A stretch of 64,000 nt of DNA from Collimonas antrihumi (lineage in GTDB: Bacteria > Pseudomonadota > Gammaproteobacteria > Burkholderiales > Burkholderiaceae_D), in contig NZ_JAGQED010000008.1 of assembly GCF_018304965.1 (NCBI RefSeq), forward strand, positions 62,001 through 126,000, in the 5' to 3' direction. Every line of letters begins with the position of its first letter. Position 1 is the first letter of the stretch. A program made the translations under genes and the position numbers. This document shows positions 1 through 7,181 of the stretch, in pieces. The notes beneath the pieces were generated by a model. It saw nothing but the letters and a program-made list of their open reading frames with translations. It had not been told where the DNA came from and searched no databases.

Positions 1-938
1 CAACTCACGATGGCACCTGCGTCCATCTCAGTCCGGCGCAACGTATAGAACACGTCTGCCGCAGTTTCCCCGTCGTTGATATAAACCTCTTCCCATTGCT
101 GCCACAAATCCAGGCGGGCTGGGTATTCGATGATGGCTTTAAATTTAACCGAGGTCCAACGAACATTTTTATGCGTCCGATTGGCGACTGAGTCGTAATG
201 CAGAATGGTGTTGAGATAAATAATGTCCATGCTGCCATCGGGTGGCCCCAGCGGCAACACAGTGCGATTGAGCCATTTTTCCAGCTTGTCGCGCTGCTCT
301 TTTGACATCACATTTTCATCATTCTCGATATCGTCCAGAATCACCAGGTCCGGGCGATATGGCCCGTGGCGCAAGCCACGCATGCGCTTGCCAGAACCGA
401 ATGCCTGTATCTTGACGTTCGTCTTCGTCAGCAGTACGCCGACGTTCCAGACGCGGCCAGCGCCGCAGGCATCGGGAAAGTCCATCTGCAAGCGCGGATT
501 ACTTTCCAATTCGACTTTGATGGCTTCCAGCATGGATTGCGCCTGGTCGAGCGCATCCATGATTATTGGGATAAAACGCTTGCGTTTGGTGACGACGCAC
601 CACAAGGGTAGCAACTGCGTCACCAAGGTCGATTTCGCCTCACCACGCGGTGCAGAGACATCAACTTTCTGTCCAACGGCAGCGTCCAGTTTCTTCGGCA
701 ACTGGTCGAAGACCCACTGGTGAAAGACTGACGGTTCTGCCTTGATATAGTGCGGGAAATACGTTTGTACAAAGAACTGAAAACTGTTCTGCACGCGACT
801 GACGCGCACATCCCGCGCCGCTGCATCGACAGGAAATGCAGCGCACGCGGTCTCGATCAGATTGCGCTGTTCCTCCGCAAATGCGGCCAGTTCGGCAATA
901 AACTGTTTCGACGACAATGAGTTTGATTTCTTACCCAT
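1..938 (-). CDS. Phage terminase large subunit (Mu gp28-like), C-terminus beyond window
   Basis: The frame is open from an ATG at 938 to the window edge, so only about the first 312 residues are present. The protein is the ATPase/nuclease that packages phage DNA into the prohead. A Walker A-like stretch (APRGEAKSTLV) lies near residue 95 and a Walker B-like stretch (LVILDDIEN) near residue 200, in the order and spacing of the large terminase ATPase domain. The ATG overlaps the stop of the small-subunit gene by 8 bp, so the two are translationally coupled. It is the last gene of a leftward lysis/packaging unit. Portal and head-completion genes would be expected further left. The family call rests on motifs and context; the nuclease domain cannot be seen. 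Confidence 0.88.
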   Translation of the reverse strand, partial: MGKKSNSLSSKQFIAELAAFAEEQRNLIETACAAFPVDAAARDVRVSRVQNSFQFFVQTYFPHYIKAEPSVFHQWVFDQLPKKLDAAVGQKVDVSAPRGEAKSTLVTQLLPLWCVVTKRKRFIPIIMDALDQAQSMLEAIKVELESNPRLQMDFPDACGAGRVWNVGVLLTKTNVKIQAFGSGKRMRGLRHGPYRPDLVILDDIENDENVMSKEQRDKLEKWLNRTVLPLGPPDGSMDIIYLNTILHYDSVANRTHKNVRWTSVKFKAIIEYPARLDLWQQWEEVYINDGETAADVFYTLRRTEMDAGAIVS

Positions 939-1428
939 ACTTTCTCGCTATCTCAGGGCCATAACCTTCGATCACTTCGAGAAATGGCTCACGCAATTGC
1001 GGGAATTTACCGCCGATGTAGTGCGACAGATCGCGCAAGAGATCCATTGCAATCGACAGTTCTGACAGCCGCGGATTGCCGCGTGCTGCAGCATTGACTG
1101 TTTTGACATAGCTGTCGGATAGCTGCGCAAGAATCTGCGCTTTCTGCGCTGGTGCCATGTCTTTTTTGACTTTGACATCCTCCAACGTCGCCAGAAATTG
1201 AACGGCCATTTCTTCCAACACCTGGCCGGTCAATTCCTCCATGCCGCCGCCCGACATGCGTCTGGCTGCACGTGCAATGTCCCAATCGTCGCCATCAGCC
1301 TTGGCCTTGCGTTTCCAATTACGCGCCGACTGATACGATGCGCCGCCCAGTTCGGCAGCGGTCGCCAGCGTCTGGCCCTGCACGTACTTGCTACGCACTT
1401 CAGCTCTTACCTTGTGGTCAATAGCCAT
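931..1428 (-). CDS. DUF1804 family protein, terminase small subunit (Mu gp27-like)
   Basis: A 165-residue protein with an N-terminal helix-turn-helix-like segment (residues 1-40, with GQTLATAAELGGAS) and a helical remainder. This is the look of DUF1804 proteins found directly before the large terminase in Mu-like phages. The likely role is recognition of phage DNA for headful packaging together with the large subunit. Its stop overlaps the start of the large terminase. It begins one base after the stop of the upstream small coiled-coil protein. The family is recognised from sequence style and position; DNA binding is inferred. Confidence 0.85.
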   Translation of the reverse strand: MAIDHKVRAEVRSKYVQGQTLATAAELGGASYQSARNWKRKAKADGDDWDIARAARRMSGGGMEELTGQVLEEMAVQFLATLEDVKVKKDMAPAQKAQILAQLSDSYVKTVNAAARGNPRLSELSIAMDLLRDLSHYIGGKFPQLREPFLEVIEGYGPEIARKYG

Positions 1429-1722
1429 TCAATTGCCGCCGAGTTTCATCCGAATGAATTCCACCGTCACTGCGGCGACAATAGCTGCCGCGCTGCCGGT
1501 GGTCGCACTCTTAAGCATCAAGGTGCGTTGTCCACCTTCCAACGTATGCACGCGAGATTCAACACTTTGCAAGCGCTGGTTGTTGGACTGAGTCATATCG
1601 TCAATGCGCCGATTTAGTGCGGCGTGATTGTTCTGTACTGCAGAACTCAAGCCTTTGAGTTCACCCATGATCTGGCCTAACAGCAGGCGCACTTCTTTAT
1701 CGTCCACGGTGTATTCCTTCAT
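1429..1722 (-). CDS. Small coiled-coil phage protein with C-terminal membrane segment
   Basis: A 97-residue protein starting MKEYTVDDKE. The middle (about residues 15-65) is a heptad-rich coiled coil. The C-terminal third (about 70-90, ending IRMKLGGN) is hydrophobic enough for one membrane segment. Such proteins are common between lysis and terminase genes of Mu-like phages and have no assigned role. The frame is open further upstream, but this ATG is preferred because the longer form would run through the entire zinc finger gene. It overlaps the 3' end of that gene by 26 bp in another frame. No strong ribosome binding site is visible, so coupling is likely. Confidence 0.65.
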   Translation of the reverse strand: MKEYTVDDKEVRLLLGQIMGELKGLSSAVQNNHAALNRRIDDMTQSNNQRLQSVESRVHTLEGGQRTLMLKSATTGSAAAIVAAVTVEFIRMKLGGN

Positions 1723-1912
1723 GACGTTGTTGGCATCCGGCACAGCGTTGCGCGTTTCGGACGGCAGCGCGGCGGGCGACTGGGATCGGTTCATCGCAAG
1801 CGATGCAGAATTCCGCGCCCTTGCCAGCGCAGGCTTGGCGGCTTTGTTCGATACCAGCAACCCGTGCCGCTTCTTCCATCTTTTGCGCGAATTCAAATTG
1901 TTTTTCATTCAT
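1697..1912 (-). CDS. TraR/DksA-type C4 zinc finger protein
   Basis: A 71-residue protein with four cysteines at positions 36, 39, 57 and 60 (FCIACDEPIP ... RCAGCQ), the classic DksA/TraR C4 zinc finger. Length and position match the short TraR-like proteins of Mu-like and P2-like phages. These bind the RNA polymerase secondary channel and mimic ppGpp/DksA, adjusting transcription during lytic growth. It overlaps the lipoprotein spanin gene upstream by 8 bp and the coiled-coil gene downstream by 26 bp, so it belongs to the lysis/packaging operon. Function is inferred from the family. Confidence 0.85.
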   Translation of the reverse strand: MNEKQFEFAQKMEEAARVAGIEQSRQACAGKGAEFCIACDEPIPVARRAAVRNAQRCAGCQQRHEGIHRGR

Positions 1913-2204
1913 GTTTATCTTGCTCGTCGATATAGATCAAACATCCGGCCCGTTCTATGCCAAGCCGTCTCAATAGTCCGCAGGTTTGCGTAGCCAGCAG
2001 GTGATACAGGTGCGCTACGTCCCGGTGGTTTTCTTCCAGGTCGCGTAGTTCACCGCTGGCCGGTTGCGGCAGCATCGGCGGTGCTTGGGTGAGATTCGCG
2101 GGTGGCAGCACCGGTATCGGAACTGATGCCGGCATTCGCTGCACGCCAGCGCTGCAAGCGCTCAGCAGGTAACACACAAAGATCAACAGCATGCGGCGCA
2201 TCAT
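1905..2204 (-). CDS. Rz1-like outer membrane spanin lipoprotein
   Basis: A 99-residue protein with a lipoprotein signal peptide. The hydrophobic stretch MLLIFVCYLLSAC places the lipobox cysteine at residue 17 and is followed by a proline-rich segment (VPIPVLPPANLTQAPPMLPQP). That composition, together with its overlap in a different frame with the Rz gene (2050-2469), is the signature of the two-component spanin. Rz1 is the outer-membrane partner that bridges to Rz and fuses the membranes in the last step of lysis. The C-terminal half (about 55-99) is longer than in lambda Rz1 and contains three cysteines. Confidence 0.82.
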   Translation of the reverse strand: MMRRMLLIFVCYLLSACSAGVQRMPASVPIPVLPPANLTQAPPMLPQPASGELRDLEENHRDVAHLYHLLATQTCGLLRRLGIERAGCLIYIDEQDKHE

Positions 2205-2469
2205 TGGAAGCCTCCCTGTCTAGTTTTTTAAAATTGGCGTGGATTTTCTGGCGGTTGATCTCGACGGCATGTCCCGTTTCCTGGTTCCGTTCCAGCTGAT
2301 GCTCTACCCTGACGAACTCCGTCCGGTATCCGGCCAACGCTGCCTCCCTGCGTTCTGCGTCGCACTTGCCTTTCGTCCATTCGGTTGCCATGTAGCCGCC
2401 CGTGGCAAAGCCCAGTGCGCCAGCAATCAATGAAGCTAGTGCCAGGCGTAGTATCAGAATCATGAGCAA
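2050..2469 (-). CDS. Rz-like inner membrane spanin
   Basis: A 139-residue protein with an N-terminal membrane anchor (residues 4-28) and a charged helical periplasmic region (about 33-90) expected to form a coiled coil. Its 3' 155 bp overlap the Rz1-like gene in another frame, the usual nested spanin arrangement. The two proteins are expected to interact through their C-termini across the periplasm and complete lysis after holin and endolysin have acted. The start overlaps the endolysin stop by 10 bp. Confidence 0.82.
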   Translation of the reverse strand: MLMILILRLALASLIAGALGFATGGYMATEWTKGKCDAERREAALAGYRTEFVRVEHQLERNQETGHAVEINRQKIHANFKKLDREASNDAPHAVDLCVLPAERLQRWRAANAGISSDTGAATRESHPSTADAAATGQR

Positions 2470-3128
2470 CTCCCATTGCCCCAGCCCGCTCTCACGTAAT
2501 GCGGTTCATGGCGATGCAAAATGCGGCGGGGATAGTCGGCGTTTTCGGATTGATTGGCGGCTGTAATACCTGGGTTGATCGCACACGTGGCACCTATGCA
2601 AACCAACGGCGTGGCGGATTTAGCCTTGCGCTTGTTGACCCATCCCAACCCACCGTTATAGGCTGACAATACAAAGGCCATGCGCTCACAGTGGTTTGTT
2701 GCAGCGACGCGGTCATAGAGAAATTTGTCATACCGCACCAGGGCGCGCATCGCCCATACAGGATTGGTCGGCGCATTGTGGGCGAGATCGGGGTAGACAC
2801 CGCTAATCCAGTCGGCAGTACCAGGCATGAACTGCGATAGCCCTTGTGCGCCCACTCGACTACGTGCCGTCGCATTCCAGGCGCTCTCCTGGTGTATCTG
2901 CGCTGCGAAGGTCGCTGTCGGCGCTTCCAGTCCCCACACCAGATGCGCCTGCTGGCGCAACTGATGCTTATACTTGGCCGCGTCAGCAGGCACCTGCGCT
3001 TTGCATTCTTTGCTGACCAACATCGACATGAGCAACGATGCAATCAGTATGCCCGTGCACACCTTACTTGCCTCGTAGATGGCACCAGCTAACCACCTCA
3101 GAATGCGCTTGAAATTGATTTGAATCAT
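2460..3128 (-). CDS. Endolysin: SLT-type lytic transglycosylase
   Basis: A 222-residue murein hydrolase. An N-terminal hydrophobic segment (about 23-36) suggests a signal-anchor. The transglycosylase domain follows, with the catalytic glutamate E81 in HQESAWN, the GLSQFMPGTA motif (residues 96-105) and the SAYNGG motif near residue 156. These are the three conserved blocks of soluble lytic transglycosylases. It lies between the holin-like and Rz genes and overlaps both by a few bases, so it is the phage lysis enzyme. The N-terminal hydrophobic segment is compatible with SAR-type or Sec-dependent export; which applies cannot be decided from sequence. Confidence 0.88.
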   Translation of the reverse strand: MIQINFKRILRWLAGAIYEASKVCTGILIASLLMSMLVSKECKAQVPADAAKYKHQLRQQAHLVWGLEAPTATFAAQIHQESAWNATARSRVGAQGLSQFMPGTADWISGVYPDLAHNAPTNPVWAMRALVRYDKFLYDRVAATNHCERMAFVLSAYNGGLGWVNKRKAKSATPLVCIGATCAINPGITAANQSENADYPRRILHRHEPHYVRAGWGNGSCS

Positions 3129-3499
3129 GCTGCTAATCCAGCGCAGATCAAGCTGGCACCGATGATGATTGCGCGCCGAATGAAAGCGGCTTGCAGCAGC
3201 TGCGCGGTGGCGGACGGCAGAATTTCCAGCGAATAGCCGTCAACATTCGCCGCTTGTGTATCGGATGGCTGATCGATATGGCACACGCCATCCCGCTCCA
3301 AATAGACATGCGGCCGCGCATATGGAAAAACGGCGCGGTCAATCCAGTAGCCGCCCCAGCCGCCAAGCGACAGCAGATGAGCTTTATAAAAAGAAATCGA
3401 CAGCAGGGTTTCCGATTGACGGAAGAAATACGCCAGCAGCATCAGCACAAGACTGACGACCAGGCACAGGGTCAAACGTGGGGTTTTGTGATGCATCAC
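3125..3499 (-). CDS. Putative holin / phage membrane protein
   Basis: A 124-residue membrane protein with one hydrophobic segment at residues 9-25 and another at the extreme C-terminus (about 107-123), separated by a polar domain containing WGGYWIDRAVFPYARPHVY. It is the first gene of the leftward lysis operon and overlaps the endolysin by 4 bp (ATGA). By position it is the holin or an accessory lysis protein. Its large inter-helix domain is unlike small lambda-type holins, so antiholin-like or membrane-associated roles remain possible. The putative late promoter lies 83 bp upstream. Confidence 0.65.
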   Translation of the reverse strand: MMHHKTPRLTLCLVVSLVLMLLAYFFRQSETLLSISFYKAHLLSLGGWGGYWIDRAVFPYARPHVYLERDGVCHIDQPSDTQAANVDGYSLEILPSATAQLLQAAFIRRAIIIGASLICAGLAA

Positions 3500-3535
3500 G
3501 CACTCCTAAACAACCAGGGTGCGCTTGCGGTGGCA

Positions 3536-3565
3536 CCCGTAACCATGACAAGGTCAGGTTACGGG
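3536..3565 (-). promoter_or_regulatory. Strong hairpin in the leader of the lysis operon
   Basis: CCCGTAACC (3536-3544) pairs perfectly with GGTTACGGG (3557-3565). Inside, TGAC/GTCA extend the stem after a single bulged A, leaving an AAG loop. It lies between the putative late promoter (3582-3599) and the holin-like start (3499), so it would be in the 5' leader of the mRNA. There is no U-run, so it is not a standard terminator. It may stabilise the transcript or delay lysis gene expression. Confidence 0.5.
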
Positions 3566-3581
3566 TTGGGGACTTTTATGT

Positions 3582-3599
3582 ACTTATGAAATGCTTCAC
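3582..3599 (-). promoter_or_regulatory. Putative late activator (Mor/C-type) site, Plys-like
   Basis: ACTTATGAAATGCTTCAC on the plus strand, with an imperfect dyad whose core is TGAA-N4-TTCA. The same 18-mer recurs at 26091 and, with two changes, at 13513. Each copy is upstream of one late operon. Here it is read leftward, followed by an A/T-rich -10-like stretch (ACATAAAAGT), towards the holin-like gene. The Mor-family activator encoded at 12984 is the likely ligand. Confidence 0.6.
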
Positions 3600-3602
3600 A
3601 GG

Positions 3603-3628
3603 ATGAGCGTGACGGTAGTGACGCTCAT
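3603..3628. terminator. Hairpin separating lysogeny genes from the lysis operon
   Basis: ATGAGCGT (3603-3610) and ACGCTCAT (3621-3628) form an 8-bp stem with a 10-base loop. It lies 20 bp past the stop of the leftward accessory gene (3648) and just before the late activator site. No T-run follows in the leftward direction. It may end or weaken read-through from the repressor operon into lysis genes. Confidence 0.4.
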
Positions 3629-3647
3629 TTATCGTTTGGAGAAGAAA

Positions 3648-4253
3648 TTACTTGGAAAATGGAAACCGATTTTCTTTCTTCAATTCTACAGCGCCCTTTC
3701 CAAGGATACTATAGTGCAGGTTTCCATTTGGCATAACAATCGCAATCTCACCAGTATCGGTTGGACGCATTGCGTAATAGCGCTCACCGGTATCTGAGTA
3801 TTTTTCAAAAAATACTGTGTAGCTACTGATTTTTTCTGCACCCCAATCATTCGCACTTGGGTGCGCATAAGATCTTTCCACCGTCCCATCAGGATGTATC
3901 ACCCATTTGATCCACATGAAAACATATTCGTTTTTTGGATCAATGGGGCTCGTATATGTCCAAGTCCCAGAGAAATATCGTGTTGCATCTTCCACGCTTT
4001 GAATCGACGAAGGTAGCTTTTTGTGCTCTTCGTTCGCAGCTATCATGAGGCCGTATGCGCACAAACAAAAGAAAAGACTGCCGCCAAGTAATGCAATAAC
4101 AGTTTTCCCTTTGCTAGGTACCGACTGCCCGCGCTTTTCCAGCGTTTCCGTGTATTTGGAGTAATTAAACTTAACTAGCAATAACTGGTAAATCCCGAGG
4201 ACTGCCATGCCCGCGCTCAAGAGCGCGCCAGCCCAATAAGCGAAATAGATCAA
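3648..4253 (-). CDS. Hypothetical two-pass membrane protein, lysogeny accessory gene
   Basis: A 201-residue protein not recognised as a named family. Membrane segments lie at about residues 5-27 and 52-72. The soluble C-terminal domain (about 85-201) has the motif FSGTWTY and a YAHPSANDWG segment, like a small beta-rich sensor or lipocalin-like fold. Base composition is more A/T-rich than the structural genes, suggesting separate acquisition. It overlaps the upstream gene by 4 bp (ATGA) and lies in the leftward repressor unit, so it is probably expressed in the lysogen. Superinfection exclusion is a reasonable guess for a membrane moron, but nothing in the sequence proves it. Confidence 0.7.
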   Translation of the reverse strand: MIYFAYWAGALLSAGMAVLGIYQLLLVKFNYSKYTETLEKRGQSVPSKGKTVIALLGGSLFFCLCAYGLMIAANEEHKKLPSSIQSVEDATRYFSGTWTYTSPIDPKNEYVFMWIKWVIHPDGTVERSYAHPSANDWGAEKISSYTVFFEKYSDTGERYYAMRPTDTGEIAIVMPNGNLHYSILGKGAVELKKENRFPFSK

Positions 4254-4681
4254 GAGGATTTCCCTCTCCAGTGCTCAGCCCACGAACTCATCGCAAGGGC
4301 CAAAACACAGCGCATTCTCCAATAGTCCAAATCTTTAAGCGTCGAGGTTCCGAACTGACGCAAAGAAAACTGCTCCACTTCTGTTTTCAGAGTAGGGATA
4401 ATTACCCACATGCGTATTACCTGGGCGATCATCGCGGCCTCCTGCTGCGGTTCTCCCAGGGCACAGGAACGCCATCCCGCCAAATAAGTAACAGCCTTGC
4501 GGAATATGTCGGGCGTCATTTGTTGTACGCCTTTTACATCCATTTCCTTATTCAATGCGACGCGAATGTGCATTTGGCTAATGATGGATTTTTCAGCCTG
4601 TTCCACCTCTACCACTAATTTCGTCAATTGTTGGCGCTGATCCCAGTTCAATGTTTGCTCTGGCGGAATTGGTGTCGTCAC
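4250..4681 (-). CDS. Hypothetical helical protein of the repressor operon
   Basis: A 143-residue, mostly helical protein from a GTG at 4681; the family is not recognised. The reading frame stays open upstream to about 4757. A strong GGAGG (4750-4754) sits 5 bases before an ATC codon at 4744-4742. Starting there would add 21 residues including KGNGIIQVSGD, a motif that resembles QGNGIVQVGGA at the C-terminus of the neighbouring repressor. The true start could therefore be non-canonical. It is followed by the membrane protein with an ATGA overlap. Probably co-transcribed with the repressor and active in lysogeny. Confidence 0.65.
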   Translation of the reverse strand: MTTPIPPEQTLNWDQRQQLTKLVVEVEQAEKSIISQMHIRVALNKEMDVKGVQQMTPDIFRKAVTYLAGWRSCALGEPQQEAAMIAQVIRMWVIIPTLKTEVEQFSLRQFGTSTLKDLDYWRMRCVLALAMSSWAEHWRGKSS

Positions 4682-4840
4682 ATTGATGATATGTAGGTCA
4701 CCGCTAACTTGAATAATGCCGTTTCCCTTTGCTGACTGTTTGATACCGTCCTCCGTTCTTAGCTATTGTCATTTTCCCACTGGTGCAGGCAATGCTATGT
4801 TGGCAACGCTCTCGTGTCAATAACATGGTTCAACTCATAT

Positions 4841-5317
4841 TCATTTGGACTTCAATTTTTTTGCACTAGAAATGCGGGCTGCGCCGCCTACCTGCACGAT
4901 TCCATTCCCCTGCGCGACTTGTGCTTTGCCACTGATTTTTTTTGCGACGTTTTTTTCTTTTGCTGGTTTTTCTTTCGCCTCAGCCTCTTTCGATGCAGTG
5001 GATAACGTCGGCAACAAGGCCATAACCATGTTTGCAAACTGCTGTGGCGTGACTGTTATTCCACCTGATTCAACCATTTTGAACGCCGACTCCGCAGCAA
5101 GCGATACTGCTTTGGGATCAGGTTGCCGAATCCCAGTAATTATGTACTGAACATCCGCTCCAACACTGGCAAAGCGTTCTAGCACGAATGCATTCGGAAA
5201 GGCAGCACCTTTTTCCCATTCAATTTGCGTGCGCTTTGAGGCCTCTCCTAGCAGAGAGAAATCCTCCTGCGTGTAGCCGAGTCGCTCCCGTTCTTCCCTC
5301 AATCGAATGCCAATCAT
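4841..5317 (-). CDS. XRE-family phage repressor
   Basis: A 158-residue protein with an N-terminal Cro/C1-type helix-turn-helix (residues 1-60: IRLREERERLGYTQEDFSLL ... RTQIEWEKGAAFPN). A middle helical region is followed by a lysine/alanine-rich linker (about 105-130) and a short C-terminal motif QGNGIVQVGG. No LexA-type peptidase domain is visible, so induction by RecA self-cleavage is not expected. It is divergent from the early operon and the intervening 119 bp hold two palindromes. The role of lysogeny repressor (Mu c-like in function, not in sequence) is inferred from domain and position. Confidence 0.8.
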   Translation of the reverse strand: MIGIRLREERERLGYTQEDFSLLGEASKRTQIEWEKGAAFPNAFVLERFASVGADVQYIITGIRQPDPKAVSLAAESAFKMVESGGITVTPQQFANMVMALLPTLSTASKEAEAKEKPAKEKNVAKKISGKAQVAQGNGIVQVGGAARISSAKKLKSK

Positions 5318-5362
5318 AGTGAACTAAATCCCGTAATTTTTTAAAAATGTGCAATTTATCTC

Positions 5363-5391
5363 TTTACAAGTGCAGTTTTCTGCACAATAAT
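5363..5391 (+). promoter_or_regulatory. Early promoter with operator palindrome in its spacer
   Basis: TTTACA (5363-5368), then exactly 17 bp, then AATAAT (5386-5391): a near-consensus sigma70 promoter pointing at the early operon. The spacer contains the perfect palindrome GTGCAG-tttt-CTGCAC (5370-5385), placed so that a bound repressor would block polymerase. A related half-site GTGCA occurs at 5349-5353. Confidence 0.7.
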
Positions 5392-5403
5392 GAGCCTCAT
5401 CTA

Positions 5404-5416
5404 ATCATCAGATGAT
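5404..5416. promoter_or_regulatory. Second palindromic operator candidate ATCATC-A-GATGAT
   Basis: A perfect 6+1+6 palindrome 12 bp downstream of the -10 box, so near or just after the transcription start. It differs in sequence from the spacer palindrome, which suggests a second regulator, for example the BcepMu gp16-like protein encoded immediately downstream. Confidence 0.5.
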
Positions 5417-5437
5417 GTTCAAAAAAGAGAGGGAACT

Positions 5438-5626
5438 ATGACAGGCGATCAGGTAAAGCGCAAGTTGCGTCAACAAGGAAAGACCCTGCGGCAATGGGCG
5501 CAAGAGAACGATTTTGATTACATCTTGGTATCCAGAATCATTCGTGGTGTTCAAAAGGGAAATTTTGGCAAGGGGCACGAAGTTGCTGTCGCTCTTGGTA
5601 TGAAACAAGAGTCAGAAACCATTTGA
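5438..5626 (+). CDS. BcepMu gp16 family phage-associated regulator
   Basis: A 62-residue protein (MTGDQVKRKLRQQGKTLRQW...) that I recognise as the short BcepMu gp16 family typical of the first early gene of BcepMu-like phages. It carries a compact helix-turn-helix-like region (residues 14-45, with LRQWAQENDFDYILVSRIIRG). The ribosome binding site is GAGGGA. By position it corresponds to Ner of Mu, a negative regulator of early transcription, but that role is inferred. Confidence 0.82.
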   Translation: MTGDQVKRKLRQQGKTLRQWAQENDFDYILVSRIIRGVQKGNFGKGHEVAVALGMKQESETI

Positions 5627-5648
5627 ATCAGATTTTAAGGAGCAAAAA

Positions 5649-6710
5649 GTGAAGAAAAATATGATCGTCATCAATCCGTTGGACGAAATGCCTGCTGCAA
5701 AGCCAGTAACGACGGCCAAAGCGCTTTCCAAGCAGGACGAAAAATCAAATCGGACAACCGTTGTCCGGTTTACAGAAGTGCAAATACGTCAGTTGGCGAT
5801 GAGTTTCAATCTGGATTTTGATTTACCCAAGGATGTTCGGATAGATCGTGCTGTACAGCATATGAATCAGTCAGCGCGGTACATGCTTGCCGCTGGCATC
5901 GATTTTTTAGGATTAAAAGAAGAGTGTGAGCATGGCGAGTTTTTGAGCATGCTGGAATCACGCGGGATAGAGGAGCGATCTGCGCGCCGTGCCATGCAAT
6001 ATACCGAGTTCTTGTTGTCGCGCACCGAGGCCGAACGTGAACAACTCCTGGATTTGCCAAAAAGCCACGTCCTGGCTATCGCCAGCGCAGATCCAGAAGT
6101 TATCGACGACCTATTGCACACACCAGATCAAGAACTAAAAGATCTGTCCGTGCGCGAACTGCGCAACACGATCAAGGACTTGTCGTCCCGCAAAACCGAT
6201 ATGGCGGTGCAACTGGAAACCGCCGATCAAAAGATCGCGCATCTTGAAAAAATCATCAAAGATCTGCGCGAAGCGCGGGTTAAGACTGGCGGCAATGTGC
6301 CGGTAGTGGTGCAGGACATTCGCCTTGAATGCGCCGCCCTGCATAAAAAAGCAGCGTTATCGCTGGACGATATGGAGCATTTAATTATTGGCTTGCATTC
6401 GGGAGAACTCTCAGTAGGTGCTATATGGCACGACCCGACATTGCGCCATGTGTTCGCTTCCATTACAGCGTTACATGCCCACACCGGCAGCATGATTGCC
6501 GCGCTACAGGAGCACTTCGGCGACGCATCAGGTGGCGAAGTCACGGTTATGGATGTCTTCAGCGATGAAGAGGTTTTGCGCTGCGCCCAGGAGTACAAGC
6601 AACTGATCGCGGAACACGAGCATGAGAAAAAAGCGCGTGAATGGGATAGAGAAATGGAGCGCCCACGTGGCAAGGGGCGTCCGTCTAAACGACCTGAATT
6701 AGAGGTGTGA
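5649..6710 (+). CDS. DUF3102 domain protein of the early operon
   Basis: A 353-residue protein with a GTG start preceded by AAGGAG. The N-terminal part includes a helical domain (about 70-160) with the DUF3102-like segment LKEECEHGEFLSMLESRGIEERSARRAMQYTEF. It continues through a coiled coil (about 170-205, DLSSRKTDMAVQLETADQKIAHLEKIIKDL) to a helical C-terminus ending in a basic tail (RGKGRPSKRPE). DUF3102 proteins are frequent near transposases of BcepMu-like phages and resemble ParB/KorB-type helical DNA-binding modules, but their role is unknown. It is co-transcribed with the preceding regulator (22-bp gap). Confidence 0.78.
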   Translation: MKKNMIVINPLDEMPAAKPVTTAKALSKQDEKSNRTTVVRFTEVQIRQLAMSFNLDFDLPKDVRIDRAVQHMNQSARYMLAAGIDFLGLKEECEHGEFLSMLESRGIEERSARRAMQYTEFLLSRTEAEREQLLDLPKSHVLAIASADPEVIDDLLHTPDQELKDLSVRELRNTIKDLSSRKTDMAVQLETADQKIAHLEKIIKDLREARVKTGGNVPVVVQDIRLECAALHKKAALSLDDMEHLIIGLHSGELSVGAIWHDPTLRHVFASITALHAHTGSMIAALQEHFGDASGGEVTVMDVFSDEEVLRCAQEYKQLIAEHEHEKKAREWDREMERPRGKGRPSKRPELEV

Positions 6711-6715
6711 AATGG

Positions 6716-7156
6716 CTAATCCATCACGCCGACAATCGGATAATCTAGCTCATAGACCGGCCAGAGAGGAGATAGTAATTCCGATTCTAACTGCTCCAGA
6801 AAATTCGTCGCATCCAGAATCGCATCCTTGTAAGCCTGACCAACCAGCAACGGCGGTTGGCTTACCAACAGGCGCAGCAGTACCTGCGCTTCCTTTGCCA
6901 AGCGGTACATCACGCAAAGCACAGATAGCCGCTGAATTGGTGATGGAAAAGAGGCGGCAGGAGAGAAAACAAATTGCTTTGAGGCGGTTTTCGCGAGCTG
7001 TTTCCGAGCAATCGGTATCGCCTCATGTACAGCAAGTCGCCATTGCTCCACAGTCACCGCCGCGAACGCGTTTTGGTGCTTTTCTAGTAAATCTTGAATG
7101 GCCTCTTTGGCGCTTGCAGCGACGTCTGCTGCGTAGTGCGAATACTTGTAAGACAT
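6716..7156 (-). CDS. Hypothetical protein, antisense within the early operon
   Basis: A 146-residue ORF reading against the early operon. Its protein (MSYKYSHYAADVAASAKEAI...) has balanced composition and amphipathic helices, and AAAAGG precedes the ATG by 9 bases. Over the first 40 codons, counted by hand, the third position is richer in G+C than the second position, as expected for real coding in this genome. A competing plus-strand ORF occupies 6712-7185, begins one base after the DUF3102 stop and overlaps the transposase start as ATGA, but it is proline/arginine-rich with rare codons and low GC3. I prefer the minus-strand reading but cannot exclude the other. No family is recognised. Confidence 0.5.
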   Translation of the reverse strand: MSYKYSHYAADVAASAKEAIQDLLEKHQNAFAAVTVEQWRLAVHEAIPIARKQLAKTASKQFVFSPAASFPSPIQRLSVLCVMYRLAKEAQVLLRLLVSQPPLLVGQAYKDAILDATNFLEQLESELLSPLWPVYELDYPIVGVMD

Positions 7157-7181
7157 GGTTCATAACCTTTTCTAAGCGTGG

